Below, piece by piece: positions 1 through 9,449 of a DNA stretch of 64,000 bases. A program made the position numbers and the translations under genes. The notes under the pieces were generated by a model that was not told the DNA's origin, made no database searches, and was given only the letters and a program-made list of their open reading frames with translations. Source of the DNA: Moraxella osloensis (lineage in GTDB: Bacteria > Pseudomonadota > Gammaproteobacteria > Pseudomonadales > Moraxellaceae). The stretch is taken from assembly GCF_001553955.1 (NCBI RefSeq), contig NZ_CP014234.1:124001-188000 (forward strand), written 5' to 3'. Each line of letters opens with the position of its first letter. The first letter of the stretch is position 1.

Positions 1-600
1 TTGATAAATAATATGATCGGTATGTGAGCTTGTGGCAAACATCGGCACTTTGACCTTCATCAAAATCTCATCTACGCTGATGCCTTCAAAAATCGTTAAA
101 CTAAAATTTGCCCCCATGCCCGCTCGCAAGGTTTTGGGCGACCACGCCGATGCGGTGCCCATCGTACAGACAATGGTTTTAATTCCCACCGCTGAGGCGG
201 TGCGTAACAGTGTGCCTAGATTGCCATTGTCTTGGACACCATTGATGATTAAGCAATCGCTGGTGATGGGCTGATTAAAGTCTAAATGCGGCATATCAAT
301 CATCGCCATGATGGGCAGGCTCTCGCCCAGCGTGCGAATCTCTTTATACAGATTATCGCTAATCGTTAACGTTTTAACATTTTCAAGTCGGTTTAATAAG
401 GCATTGATTTCGTCATTGTGCAAACCACTTTCACTGACAATCACGGTTTCGGGCGTGAGATTAGCGTTTAGGTACGCTTCAAGCAAATGCGTGCCTTCAA
501 TCACGGTTTTGCCCAGTTTTTTACGCTGGCGCGACCCAGTGAGAAGGGCATGAGCAGTTTTGATGGTTGGGTTGTCTTTGGAAGATATGAAAACATTCAT
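1..600 (-). CDS. SpoU/TrmH-family RNA 2'-O-ribose methyltransferase, 5' part only
   Basis: This is the N-terminal 200 residues of an RNA methyltransferase whose 3' end lies beyond the left edge of the window. The open frame begins with ATG at 600-598 and stays open to base 1. Residues about 20-100 resemble the substrate-binding domain that precedes the SPOUT fold (RKKLGKTVIEGTHLLEAYL). Around residue 120 the SPOUT motif 1 region is visible: NGVQDNGNLGTLLRTASAVG. Members of this family use S-adenosylmethionine to methylate a ribose 2'-OH in rRNA or tRNA in the cytosol; the exact target cannot be told from the part seen. It lies 8 bases after the stop of the AIPR gene on the same strand, so the two are probably co-transcribed from upstream. 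The family is secure; the specific member (RlmB-like or other) is not. Confidence 0.85.
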   Translation of the reverse strand, partial: MNVFISSKDNPTIKTAHALLTGSRQRKKLGKTVIEGTHLLEAYLNANLTPETVIVSESGLHNDEINALLNRLENVKTLTISDNLYKEIRTLGESLPIMAMIDMPHLDFNQPITSDCLIINGVQDNGNLGTLLRTASAVGIKTIVCTMGTASAWSPKTLRAGMGANFSLTIFEGISVDEILMKVKVPMFATSSHTDHIIYQ

Positions 601-608
601 TTTTTATA

Positions 609-2465
609 TTACTTCCTATTTTTAACGAATTTTTTTATACGGGTATCTAACTCAGTTTTCCTTACAGCACTCGAAATAGATTCTCTTCTATTACCATAAC
701 CAGCTTTTACAACTTTTTCGAAGTTTTCTAAAGCATCTTGAAAATGAAAATCTAAGTTAGTTTTTAGTTCATCTAGTATTAAATTTTCACTTTTAATTAT
801 CCCTTTTTCTGAGTATTCATTTTTTAAAATAGAAGACAAGATAAAGCAACCTAAATGAAATTTACCGTACGTCATTAAAGTTTTTTTATATATATCTGTT
901 TTTTCATCAGACATAAATTTCTTAACTGCTTTATTCACCGCAATATCAATCATTAAAGGAATATAGTAAAGAGAATAATTAAGCTGTTTCACATCAGGTG
1001 CAGGAAATACATTGTCATAGTTAGAAATGAATAAGCGTTTCGGTCTAGTTCGGACTTGAGAAGGCATCATTAGAATTTGGGATGAAAAAAGTTGAAATAA
1101 CTTTTGAATATTATAAATGTTCTTTTTTCCTTTATTTCTTAACTCATTAATACGTCTTTCATAAGAAATATCTAAACTTCCTAAATACTGTTCAATTAAT
1201 TTTTGTATGTTGTCATTTGCTTTTAGGGAAAAAGCCTTTATTGGAGTCTGGGAATTAGTAGTTTCTGTAATTCTGAAAATTAAATCATCATTATTAGTTT
1301 CAATTATTTTAACTAATAGACTAGTATCATCATTAAACTGAAGCTTTATTTTTGAATCTAACTCCTCCTGCTCTTTTTGATTTAGACCTTTGTCTGAACT
1401 AGCTTTTTTATCGATTAATTCTTTGACTCTTTCTTTGTTTTTAAGAGCATGATAAATTGAATTGGATGTTTGACAGCCATTAACAATTTGCAAATCATGC
1501 AAGCGATATTTATTATTTGGTAATTCCTCAACCTTACTACAGGTCATAGTAAGTCCATTATTGAAGCTCCAAAAATATTTAGATTCATCGCTTGCGCTAG
1601 TTTCAATTATACTTCCATTCAAATCATTACGTTTATAATAATCCCTAATATTTGCCTCAAAAAGGGATGTCTGGTGCTTTCTAACTAGCTCGGCTATTTG
1701 CATACCTTTTACAATACAAATATAGCCATTCAATTTATTCTTATTATCGGTATCAGTTATATAGTTCAAAGTTTTTTGATATTCAATAGTGTCAATAATC
1801 TTCCGACTCTGAGTGGAGTAGTTTATTAATTCTTCACATCCAAGCACATTGGTTTTAACATTGTTATAACCATTGTTTTTCAAATCCCTTGTTATATTAT
1901 CAAGAACTTCTGAAAGTAGAGGGTTATCAATAATGTTGTCTTTTAGACCACCAAAAACAACGTGGGGGATGACTGCTATATTGTCAGTTGGAAAATTTGT
2001 ATAAATTTTGTTTTTTATTTCGTTAAAAATAATTAACCTATTAAAAAAATATAGATTATCTGGCTCATTAAAATTTTCATCAATAAAGATTTTCTTTATA
2101 CCATTTTGAAATTTCAGTAATTCACCTTGCTCAACTCCCGTTCCTCGTTTAAATTGAAATAAATGAATATTGAATTTTGTATCTTCGTTATAATCATCTA
2201 GCTCTTCAGGTAAATTAACAATATCGTTAGATGCTGTTATATAAATAGCGTCAATACCATAATCTAACTTTTCTTTTCTGTAGCCTGAGTCTACAATGCC
2301 CTCCTCAATGTAATCAATATCATTTTCATCAAAAATTTTTAAAAGAGAAAATAACATGAATTCAGTACCACGAAGAATACTATCATTAGCTGCATTATCT
2401 AGGATAGTTGGATAGCTTGAAACACATGAACTAATGTGGGTATCTAAAACCTTAAAAATTGACAT
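609..2465 (-). CDS. AIPR-family protein (abortive infection phage resistance type) with nuclease-like N-terminus
   Basis: A 618-residue protein. The central part carries the hallmarks of the AIPR family (PF10592): FWSFNNGLTMTC near residue 300 and LQIVNGCQTSNSIYHAL shortly after. The N-terminal ~110 residues look like a PD-(D/E)xK nuclease module: LDYGIDAIYI (acidic residue D72) and, after a spacer, HLFQFKRG with the Q104-F-K106 triad. That domain reading is my inference from pattern. Family members include abortive-infection phage resistance proteins, so an anti-phage role is likely but unproven here. The gene is clearly AT-richer than its neighbours, which suggests transfer. It lies 12 bases downstream of fbp and 8 bases upstream of the methyltransferase, all on the minus strand, with no terminator or obvious private promoter. 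It may therefore be read through from fbp. No partner restriction, modification or toxin gene is adjacent. Confidence 0.82.
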   Translation of the reverse strand: MSIFKVLDTHISSCVSSYPTILDNAANDSILRGTEFMLFSLLKIFDENDIDYIEEGIVDSGYRKEKLDYGIDAIYITASNDIVNLPEELDDYNEDTKFNIHLFQFKRGTGVEQGELLKFQNGIKKIFIDENFNEPDNLYFFNRLIIFNEIKNKIYTNFPTDNIAVIPHVVFGGLKDNIIDNPLLSEVLDNITRDLKNNGYNNVKTNVLGCEELINYSTQSRKIIDTIEYQKTLNYITDTDNKNKLNGYICIVKGMQIAELVRKHQTSLFEANIRDYYKRNDLNGSIIETSASDESKYFWSFNNGLTMTCSKVEELPNNKYRLHDLQIVNGCQTSNSIYHALKNKERVKELIDKKASSDKGLNQKEQEELDSKIKLQFNDDTSLLVKIIETNNDDLIFRITETTNSQTPIKAFSLKANDNIQKLIEQYLGSLDISYERRINELRNKGKKNIYNIQKLFQLFSSQILMMPSQVRTRPKRLFISNYDNVFPAPDVKQLNYSLYYIPLMIDIAVNKAVKKFMSDEKTDIYKKTLMTYGKFHLGCFILSSILKNEYSEKGIIKSENLILDELKTNLDFHFQDALENFEKVVKAGYGNRRESISSAVRKTELDTRIKKFVKNRK

Positions 2466-2477
2466 TTTCTAAATCCT

Positions 2478-3452
2478 TTAAACTTCTTCATGTAATTTTT
2501 TCACATATTCAACTTCGTTTTTCGCCCCTAGCACCACCGGCACGCGCTGGTGGATACTGGTCGGCTCGATATCCAAAATACGATTGACTGCATCGGTGCT
2601 CATACCACCCGCTTGCTCAATGAGTAAGCTCATCGGATTGGCTTCATACATCAGACGCAGTTTACCCGGTTTATCAGGGTGTTTGGTGTCAAATGGATAG
2701 CTAAAAATCCCCCCACGGCACAAAATACGGTGAATATCGCCCACCATCGCCGCCACCCAGCGCATATTAAAATCTTTACCACGCACGCCAGTTTTACCCG
2801 CCGTAAACTCGTCAATATAACGCTGCATCGGTGGCAACCAATAGCGATAGTTAGAGGCATTAATCGCATACTCTTTGGTGTCTGCGCTGATTTGCACTTG
2901 GTCTTTGATTTGCACAAACGCTTTGGTGTCTGGGTCAAGGCTAAACATGGCCACACCGTTACCAAGCGTGATTGACATCACAGTTGAGGTGCCATACAAA
3001 ATATAACCCGATGCCAACTGCGCCGTTCCTTTTTGCAAAAAGTCCTCATCCGTCGCAGGGTGACCTTGGTTGTTGTAGGGTAAAATCGAGAAAATTGTAC
3101 CGACTGCCATATTAATATCGATATTGGATGAGCCATCAAGCGGGTCAAACAGTACCAACACATCGCCATCTTGATTGGCAGGGGTGGCGTTATCTAATTC
3201 TTCAGAAGCCACGCCCGCGCAATGCGGATTGCTGCTCAAAGCGTCTAGCAACAAATCATTGGCAATGACATCGAGCTTTTTTTGCTCTTCGCCCTGCACA
3301 TTTTGGTTACCCGCTTCGCCCAAAATATCCGCGAGCGCGCCGCGTTTGAGCAAGTCGCTGATTTGAATGCCGACTTTGGTAATGGTGGTAATGATGTCGG
3401 CAACAGCAGGTTGGGCGTTTTGAGCGGCAAGATAAGTTTCAAGATTTGACAT
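2478..3452 (-). CDS. fbp: Class I fructose-1,6-bisphosphatase
   Basis: A 324-residue cytosolic enzyme that hydrolyses fructose 1,6-bisphosphate to fructose 6-phosphate in gluconeogenesis. The metal/phosphate-binding motif [10 protein letters not shown] is at residues 101-110 and GVASEE at about 80-85, both standard for the class I enzyme. The length is normal. The open frame extends 11 codons further upstream, but I choose the ATG at 3452-3450: it is preceded by AAGGTC at a good distance, and the protein then begins [11 protein letters not shown]. The gene is divergent from pyrB, with about 230 bases between the two starts. It is followed after 12 bases by the AIPR gene. Confidence 0.96.
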   Translation of the reverse strand: MSNLETYLAAQNAQPAVADIITTITKVGIQISDLLKRGALADILGEAGNQNVQGEEQKKLDVIANDLLLDALSSNPHCAGVASEELDNATPANQDGDVLVLFDPLDGSSNIDINMAVGTIFSILPYNNQGHPATDEDFLQKGTAQLASGYILYGTSTVMSITLGNGVAMFSLDPDTKAFVQIKDQVQISADTKEYAINASNYRYWLPPMQRYIDEFTAGKTGVRGKDFNMRWVAAMVGDIHRILCRGGIFSYPFDTKHPDKPGKLRLMYEANPMSLLIEQAGGMSTDAVNRILDIEPTSIHQRVPVVLGAKNEVEYVKKLHEEV

Positions 3453-3684
3453 AGTAGACCTTATTATAAAATTATAAATTAACAACCTAAGCCAATCATA
3501 TACGATTAAGCAAGGTGAATTTAGACCTCATGAATTAAAAAAAATATAGACAATTTGCCGCAAATTGTAGCACTTTTTGAGCCGTCTTATCAGCGATAAT
3601 CGCAAAATATTGGCGTATTTATTCCAGCCGATTTACGGTAAAATAGGCAAAATTTATACAAATAACAACAAATCTAGGTGGCTG

Positions 3685-4731
3685 ATGAATATTTTAAACA
3701 CCCAAACTTTATCCAACGAAGCGCTACAGAGCAAGCTTGATCAGGCGATGGCAAAGCCGGAACTGACCGCAGCAGGTGATTTGCGGCATTTTATCGGCGT
3801 AGAAGGGTTATCCAAAACGCAGCTGATGGCCATCATCGAAAAAGCCAATGGTTACTTAACCGACAATGCCGGTCGCCCCAACAGCATTCGCAATAGTGAT
3901 GAGCTTGAAGGCTGTACGGTGATGAATTTGTTTTTTGAAAACTCTACCCGTACCCGCACCACCTTTGATGTGGCTGCCAAACGTCTTGGCGCTAGTGTCA
4001 TCAGTATCGATATTGCCAAATCCAGCACCCAAAAAGGCGAAAGCTTACGGGATACGCTGTGGAACCTTGAAGCGATGACAGCGGATATCTTTGTGGTGCG
4101 TCATTCATCGAGTGGGGCTGCGCATTTTATGGCAACCGAAGTCACCCCAAACATTGCCATCATCAACGGTGGTGACGGCTGGCACGCGCATCCGACCCAA
4201 GCGATGCTCGATATGCTCACGATTTATCGTGAAGCGCCAAGACCGTTTGAGGAATTAACGGTAGCGATTATCGGCGATATCAAGCATAGCCGCGTTGCCC
4301 GTTCAGACATTGCAGCACTCAAAACCTTGGGAGTTAAAGAAATTCGCGTTGTGGCGCCCAAGACATTATTACCAAAAGGCATTGAGCGTTATGGTGTCAA
4401 TGTCTATAACGATTTGGACGCGGCGGTAGTTGACTGTGATGTCATCATTGGTCTACGTATTCAAAATGAGCGTATTGGCTCGCCTTTGTTGCCATCGACA
4501 TCCGAGTATTTTAAAGCGTATGGCATCACTACCGAACGCCTTGCCCTTGCCAAACCTGACGCGCTTGTGATGCATCCAGGACCGATGAATCGCGGTGTTG
4601 AAATCTCATCAACTGTTGCCGATGGTGAGCAATCAGTGATTTTAAAACAAGTCAATAACGGCATTGCGGTACGTATGGCGGTGTTGGCACTGGCCATGCA
4701 AGGGCAACGTGCCGCACGCAGCGCATCTTAA
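3685..4731 (+). CDS. pyrB: Aspartate carbamoyltransferase catalytic chain
   Basis: A 348-residue enzyme that joins carbamoyl phosphate and aspartate to carbamoyl-aspartate, the committed step of pyrimidine synthesis. The carbamoyl-phosphate site [10 protein letters not shown] (STRTR at 87-91), HPTQAMLD and [12 protein letters not shown] are all present. The frame is open 36 codons further upstream, but the ATG at 3685 has a strong AGGTGG ribosome binding site 3 bases ahead and starts a typical N-terminus. It is followed by pyrC'. In Pseudomonas and relatives PyrB is only stable or active in a dodecamer with the inactive dihydroorotase, and the gene order here suggests the same complex. No pyrI regulatory subunit is present. 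Confidence 0.96.
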   Translation: MNILNTQTLSNEALQSKLDQAMAKPELTAAGDLRHFIGVEGLSKTQLMAIIEKANGYLTDNAGRPNSIRNSDELEGCTVMNLFFENSTRTRTTFDVAAKRLGASVISIDIAKSSTQKGESLRDTLWNLEAMTADIFVVRHSSSGAAHFMATEVTPNIAIINGGDGWHAHPTQAMLDMLTIYREAPRPFEELTVAIIGDIKHSRVARSDIAALKTLGVKEIRVVAPKTLLPKGIERYGVNVYNDLDAAVVDCDVIIGLRIQNERIGSPLLPSTSEYFKAYGITTERLALAKPDALVMHPGPMNRGVEISSTVADGEQSVILKQVNNGIAVRMAVLALAMQGQRAARSAS

Positions 4732-4750
4732 AATTTAGCAAAAAAAATGA

Positions 4751-4780
4751 CAAAGTAGGCAAAACCAAAGTAGGCAAAAC
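4751..4780 (+). repeat. Perfect 15-bp tandem duplication carrying the pyrC' ribosome binding site
   Basis: Two back-to-back perfect copies of CAAAGTAGGCAAAAC lie directly in front of the pyrC' start at 4782. Each copy contains the purine-rich AGTAGG that can serve as ribosome binding site. The second copy is at normal spacing (about 8 bases) from the ATG, and the first lies 15 bases further away. It looks like a slippage duplication. Confidence 0.9.
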
Positions 4781-4781
4781 C

Positions 4782-5948
4782 ATGACGCTTCAAAATCTTT
4801 TACCTGCCAACTGGCAATTTGATACCACGCAGCTTAACCCTATCGACAGCGATGGCAAATGGCTATTACCGCCGCTGGTGGATTTATGTGCGCGTTTGCG
4901 TGAACCTGGGCACCAGTCGCATGGTACATTAAAATCAGAAGGCGCCGCGGCTCGAAAAAACGGTTTTTTGCATGTCGTTATACCACCTGATACCAACCCA
5001 GTACTTGAGAATGGCTCGTTACTAGCAGGCTTGCGAGAGCGGGCTTATCAAGATGGTGGCATCTATCTGCATGTGCTAGGGGCGATGACCGCAGGTCTTG
5101 AAGGTGAAAAACCCGCCAATATGCTTGGGCTGAAGCAAGGTGGCATCATCGGGGTCAGCAATGCTCGTCGCAAATTCGCCAATGATGACGTACTACTGCA
5201 AGCACTGGATTATGCAGCGACTTATGACATCAAAGTATTTTTTTACCCTGATGAACCCAGTTTATCCAAAAACGGCGTCGCCCATGATGGCTACATCGCA
5301 TCTTATCATGGCTTGGCAGGGATTCCTTGGATTGCTGAAACGGTGGCGTTATCCAAGCAGCTGTTGATTGTTGAAGAAACAGGCGTATCGGCACATTTTG
5401 GTCAGCTGACCACCAAATCCTCGATTGATTTGATTCGCTGGGCGAAACAAAGGGGCTTGCCGGTGACCTGTGATGTGGCGATGCACCAGTTACATTTAAC
5501 CGATGATGCGTTGATTGGTTTTAATGCCTTGGCGTATGTGTTGCCGCCCCTGCGTTCCAATACGGATAAAAAAGCACTGCAAGAAGGCTTGCAAGATGGC
5601 ACGATTGATGCGATTTGTAGCCACCATGAGCCCTTGGCAAAAACCGCTAAACAAGCGCCATTTGCGGAGTGTAAACCCGGTATTAGCAATTTTGATACTT
5701 TTATGGGGCTAGCTTGTCAATTGGTCAAAGAAGGTGTTTTGACCCCAACGCAGTTAGTAGAAAAAATCGCACTCAACCCTGCCAAAATCGCGGGGATTGA
5801 AGCAAGCTACCATCAAACGGGCGGGGCGGTGCTGGTTGACCCCAGGCTGACTTGGACGGTAACTAAAGAATCGATGATGTCGCAGGGCAAAAATACGCCA
5901 TTTATCAATAGCGAATTGACAGGGAAAGTCGAGCAAGTCTATTTTTAA
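4782..5948 (+). CDS. pyrC': Dihydroorotase-like protein PyrC', catalytically inactive
   Basis: A 388-residue member of the type I dihydroorotase family. The zinc-binding D-x-H-x-H-x-R motif of active enzymes is degenerate. Residues 34-43 read DLCARLREPG, so the two histidines are Cys36 and Arg38. The catalytic aspartate region also differs: ICSHHEPL stands where active enzymes have a TDHAPH-type motif. In pseudomonads such pseudo-dihydroorotases are structural partners of aspartate carbamoyltransferase, and the position 50 bases after pyrB fits that role. An active pyrC should be encoded elsewhere. The start is set by the ATG after the duplicated AGTAGG site. Confidence 0.9.
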   Translation: MTLQNLLPANWQFDTTQLNPIDSDGKWLLPPLVDLCARLREPGHQSHGTLKSEGAAARKNGFLHVVIPPDTNPVLENGSLLAGLRERAYQDGGIYLHVLGAMTAGLEGEKPANMLGLKQGGIIGVSNARRKFANDDVLLQALDYAATYDIKVFFYPDEPSLSKNGVAHDGYIASYHGLAGIPWIAETVALSKQLLIVEETGVSAHFGQLTTKSSIDLIRWAKQRGLPVTCDVAMHQLHLTDDALIGFNALAYVLPPLRSNTDKKALQEGLQDGTIDAICSHHEPLAKTAKQAPFAECKPGISNFDTFMGLACQLVKEGVLTPTQLVEKIALNPAKIAGIEASYHQTGGAVLVDPRLTWTVTKESMMSQGKNTPFINSELTGKVEQVYF

Positions 5949-5991
5949 GATTGTTTGAAGCGTGTTTTAAGTTTGGATACGGTAATGAATC

Positions 5992-6516
5992 ATGCCAAAG
6001 GCGTTTAAACAGATAGCCCTGCCAGTCCCTAATAGCCATCATGCCAAGAACGCCATCATCATGGTCGCTATCTATGAGCTGGTAAAAGGATTGGTAGCGC
6101 TAGGGGTGGCGGCTATTATTTTTGTAGGGCATGATAAATTGCAATGGATTGCGCGGGTGGTTTCACAGGCGCTGCATCGTATCATGGGTATGGCACTGCA
6201 CCACCAAATAGAGGCACTGAATCACTATGCTTGGGTCGCCAACCAAAATTGGCAAAAAGCCTTTTGGATAGTTGTGGGCTATGCGCTGCTGCGTTTTGTG
6301 GAAACCTACGGTCTTTATCGAGATAAGATATGGGCGTATTGGTATAGCGTTTTGGGCTACGGCGTGTTTTTGCCGCTTGAGGTTTATGAGTTATTTAGCC
6401 ATCGGTTTAATTGGCTTAACTTTTTGATACTGCTAGTGAATATCGTCATTGTTGTGGTTGTCTATCGCAATATGCGCGCCAAAGGGTTATTGGGTAAAAA
6501 GATGACCCAGGCTTAA
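5992..6516 (+). CDS. DUF2127 family membrane protein
   Basis: A 174-residue membrane protein resembling the DUF2127 family. It has about four hydrophobic stretches: residues ~24-46, ~88-103, ~118-132 and ~139-158. The conserved AIYELVKG near the start and YALLRFVETYGLYRDKIWA in the middle are typical of the family. Function is unknown. It lies 43 bases after pyrC' on the same strand and may be in the same transcript. It ends at a strong bidirectional terminator shared with the convergent yihY-like gene. Confidence 0.75.
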   Translation: MPKAFKQIALPVPNSHHAKNAIIMVAIYELVKGLVALGVAAIIFVGHDKLQWIARVVSQALHRIMGMALHHQIEALNHYAWVANQNWQKAFWIVVGYALLRFVETYGLYRDKIWAYWYSVLGYGVFLPLEVYELFSHRFNWLNFLILLVNIVIVVVVYRNMRAKGLLGKKMTQA

Positions 6517-6537
6517 GCTATCGATAAAAAAAGCGAT

Positions 6538-6564
6538 AAAAAAGGGCAGAATCTGCCCTTTTTT
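6538..6564. terminator. Bidirectional rho-independent terminator
   Basis: Stem GGGCAG / CTGCCC with an AAT loop, flanked by A6 on one side and T6 on the other. It therefore works on both strands. It separates the convergent DUF2127 and YihY-like genes. Confidence 0.9.
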
Positions 6565-6574
6565 ATTCACCAAG

Positions 6575-8593
6575 CTAGCTGTCTGGTTTATCTTTTTCGG
6601 TAATGATACGCGGAGATTTTTTGCTTGCATTAGTTGCAATTTTTGATTTGATAAAATTGAAAGGATTATACGGGCTATCGAGTACACTAGCCGGTACAAT
6701 CTGACGAATTTTAGCCATCACCGCCGTATTATCACCTTTTGGTTTGTCATCATCTACTAGGATTTTTGATTTGGCTGTTTGGGTGGTGGTAATTTCATTG
6801 CTAAAACTCGTGTCATCTAGGTTACTGATATCCCAACGCATATTGTCAAAATTATTGGCATTCAAATAATTATCAATCGCAAATTTATGCTCATCTGCCA
6901 CATTGCCATGTTGTGCGGATGAGGGCGTCGCTTTGTTTTCGCTATGACTGTCATATTCACTGTTACTTTCTTCAAGCGTTTTTAGTGGACGTTTATCATC
7001 TCTCTCATCATTTGACAAGTGTTTTTGATTATCATGACCTTGCTTAGCAACTGATGATTCATGTGATAATTCATCCGATAACTCATCGTTATTTAGGGCA
7101 TTAAAATCACGTGGTTGACTCGATAAGCTACCTTGACCTTTAAAATCAAGCGTACCATCAAAGCCAGTCGCTTGCTCGGCATCAGTTTCCTTGATACGTT
7201 TATCTTCATTGACCACGTCACTGACTTGACCGCCTGATAGCCCTGAACCTTCACGTTGACCGGCTAGTTTGTTGCCTTTACCTTTATCTTTTTTTCCTGT
7301 ATCTGGCTTGATGTCTTCGGCATTTGGGGTCTGACGCGGTGCGATACTATCAAAAATACTTGCCATCGACACATCAAAATTATATTTGAGCATGGCTTCA
7401 CCACGCGCTAAGGTATTAATCCATTGCACAGTCCAAGGCGCGTTATTTTTAAGTTTTCGCAAATCCTTTTCATGCGGCAAAGGATAGGGCATATTTTGAT
7501 AAAAATCCCAAAAACTATAATCATCGAGCGAGCGTTTGAGCACATATTCATATTTGTCACTGGTGGTGATGAGATTGTTATCTTGTAAAAAGCTAATATA
7601 AGTGTACCAATTTGGCATCTCTTGGCGACCTAGCACATCACGCAAACCGGCTTCGGTGACGGCATTACCTTTTTTATGCTCACGGTATAACACGTTTAAC
7701 ATATCCATCAAGCTAAACAAGGCATGACGGGGAAAGATTTCTTTGGTCTCAAAAATGGTCAAACAGTAGCTGATTTGCACCCCAAGCAGAATAATATTCC
7801 AAGAAATATAAATCCAGAGTAAGAACAACGGCAAAATCGCAAACGCCCCATACACCGCTTTATAACTGGTAAAGTTATCGACAATTGCGCCAAAGGTGAG
7901 TTTTAAGATTTCAAAGATAATCCCAACCACAACACCGGCAACCAGCGCATGTTTAAAACGCACTTGGCAGCGCGGGATAAACCAATACATGGTCACCAAC
8001 CCCATCAGCACAATCGCAATCGAGCCGATTTGTACCCAAATCGCCCAGTCAATCCCATAACCGCCAATTTTTTGATTTAAAAAGCTCAAACTTTGCACGG
8101 TACTTGAGATAATCATGACGATGGCAAGCACAATAGGTAACAGGGTAATAATCACCCAGTAACGCACAAGATTGAGCCAGCTGGTCTCTTTTTTTTCAAC
8201 CCGCCAAATTTGGTTAAATGTGGCTTCAATCGTCATTAAAGTGGAAATGGTGGTAAAAAATAAAATACCCACACCCATGATGGTTAAGTTCGATGAATTA
8301 CTGGTAAATTGGTTGAGATACTTGGTGACCTGTAATCCGGTACTGGGCAAAATATTGCTAAATATCAAGTTTTGAATCTGCTCACGCGCTTCTGCTAACT
8401 GCGGAATGGTGGAGAGAATCACGAACAGTAGGGTTAAAATCGGCACAATAGACAGCAGCGTGGTATACGTCAGTAACGCAGCTTTTTGGCTACAATTATC
8501 ATCGATAAAGTTTTTGATAAGGTACATCAAAAACTGCACCCATTTATATTTAAAAATGGATAATTTTTTTAGTTTGGCAATCAGTTCATTCAT
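6575..8593 (-). CDS. YihY/BrkB-family inner membrane protein with long C-terminal extension
   Basis: A 672-residue protein. Residues about 1-290 form the YihY/BrkB domain with six hydrophobic segments and the family's opening QKAALLTYTTLLSIVPILT. This family was formerly misnamed ribonuclease BN; its real function is unsettled. Residues ~290-400 contain a winged-helix-like part typical of longer members. From ~400 to the end the chain is hydrophilic and rich in Asp, Ser, Asn and Lys, with no recognisable domain and probably disordered. Typical relatives have about 290-430 residues, so the tail of about 250 residues is unusual. The start is the ATG at 8593-8591. It is followed by the shared terminator at 6538-6564. 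Confidence 0.88.
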   Translation of the reverse strand: MNELIAKLKKLSIFKYKWVQFLMYLIKNFIDDNCSQKAALLTYTTLLSIVPILTLLFVILSTIPQLAEAREQIQNLIFSNILPSTGLQVTKYLNQFTSNSSNLTIMGVGILFFTTISTLMTIEATFNQIWRVEKKETSWLNLVRYWVIITLLPIVLAIVMIISSTVQSLSFLNQKIGGYGIDWAIWVQIGSIAIVLMGLVTMYWFIPRCQVRFKHALVAGVVVGIIFEILKLTFGAIVDNFTSYKAVYGAFAILPLFLLWIYISWNIILLGVQISYCLTIFETKEIFPRHALFSLMDMLNVLYREHKKGNAVTEAGLRDVLGRQEMPNWYTYISFLQDNNLITTSDKYEYVLKRSLDDYSFWDFYQNMPYPLPHEKDLRKLKNNAPWTVQWINTLARGEAMLKYNFDVSMASIFDSIAPRQTPNAEDIKPDTGKKDKGKGNKLAGQREGSGLSGGQVSDVVNEDKRIKETDAEQATGFDGTLDFKGQGSLSSQPRDFNALNNDELSDELSHESSVAKQGHDNQKHLSNDERDDKRPLKTLEESNSEYDSHSENKATPSSAQHGNVADEHKFAIDNYLNANNFDNMRWDISNLDDTSFSNEITTTQTAKSKILVDDDKPKGDNTAVMAKIRQIVPASVLDSPYNPFNFIKSKIATNASKKSPRIITEKDKPDS

Positions 8594-8843
8594 AGTAGTT
8601 CTTATTGATAAAAAATTTCAAAGTTTGACCATCAAATCGGCGAAAAAAGCAGTGATTGTATGGCAGTATGGTATCATATTCAAAAAAAATGTTTATTGAA
8701 TTACTGTGAACAGTTTTGGTGTTTTGCAATTGGCAATCTGGCTGGTAGATTGCCTTGACCCTACCATCAAAATTCATTCATCAAAATTTATTCACCCAAA
8801 CTAGCTTGACGTAACAATTATCAAAATTGATGTGAGAAAAACC

Positions 8844-9449
8844 ATGAGTCAACCTTATATTTTAGTGTTGTACTACAGCCAAAATGGCTCAACCAAAGAT
8901 TTGGCGTATCTGGTCGCACAAGGTATTGAAGACAGTGGCACAGGCATCGCCGCACGTATTCGCACCGTACCCAAGGTCAGTAGCGAGACTGAAAAAGTTG
9001 CGCCAAGTATTCCTGATGAGGGTGACCTGTACGCCAGCATGGATGACTTAAAAAACTGTGTAGGACTGGCATTAGGTAGCCCCACCCATTTTGGCAATAT
9101 GGCAGCATCGATGAAGTATTTTTGGGATAATAGCGTCACAATTTGGCTCGCGGGGGATTTGCAAAACAAACCGGCATCTGTATTTACCAGTACGGGCACC
9201 ATGCACGGTGGGCAGGAGACGACTTTGACTAGCATGATGACGCCGCTACTGCATCATGGCATGGTGATTGTGGGAATTTCATACAGTGAGCCTGCGCTCA
9301 ATACCACGAGCCAAGGTGGAAGCCCGTATGGTGCAAGCCATGTCAGTGGCGCAAAGCATGACCATATCATGAGCGCAGACGAAAAAACATTAGCCATCGC
9401 CCAAGGTCAACGTCTAGCCAAAATTGCCAAGGCATTACAAGCGTTATGA
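8844..9449 (+). CDS. wrbA: WrbA-type flavodoxin-like NAD(P)H:quinone oxidoreductase
   Basis: A 201-residue flavodoxin-fold protein. Members reduce quinones by two electrons using NAD(P)H and FMN, protecting the cell from redox stress. The FMN phosphate loop YYSQNGSTKDLA is near residue 10. The family motifs GSPTHFGNMAASMKYFWD and TSTGTMHGGQETTL follow, then SPYGASHVSG. The frame is open from a GTG four codons earlier, but the ATG at 8844 gives a normal N-terminus. Its stop codon lies within a 17-bp unit that is repeated three times and leads into the DUF2069 gene. Confidence 0.9.
   Translation: MSQPYILVLYYSQNGSTKDLAYLVAQGIEDSGTGIAARIRTVPKVSSETEKVAPSIPDEGDLYASMDDLKNCVGLALGSPTHFGNMAASMKYFWDNSVTIWLAGDLQNKPASVFTSTGTMHGGQETTLTSMMTPLLHHGMVIVGISYSEPALNTTSQGGSPYGASHVSGAKHDHIMSADEKTLAIAQGQRLAKIAKALQAL

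Noticed and set aside
2651-3442. Several open frames on both strands over fbp
   Set aside because: They overlap a fully conserved enzyme gene, have no family motifs and lack ribosome binding sites.
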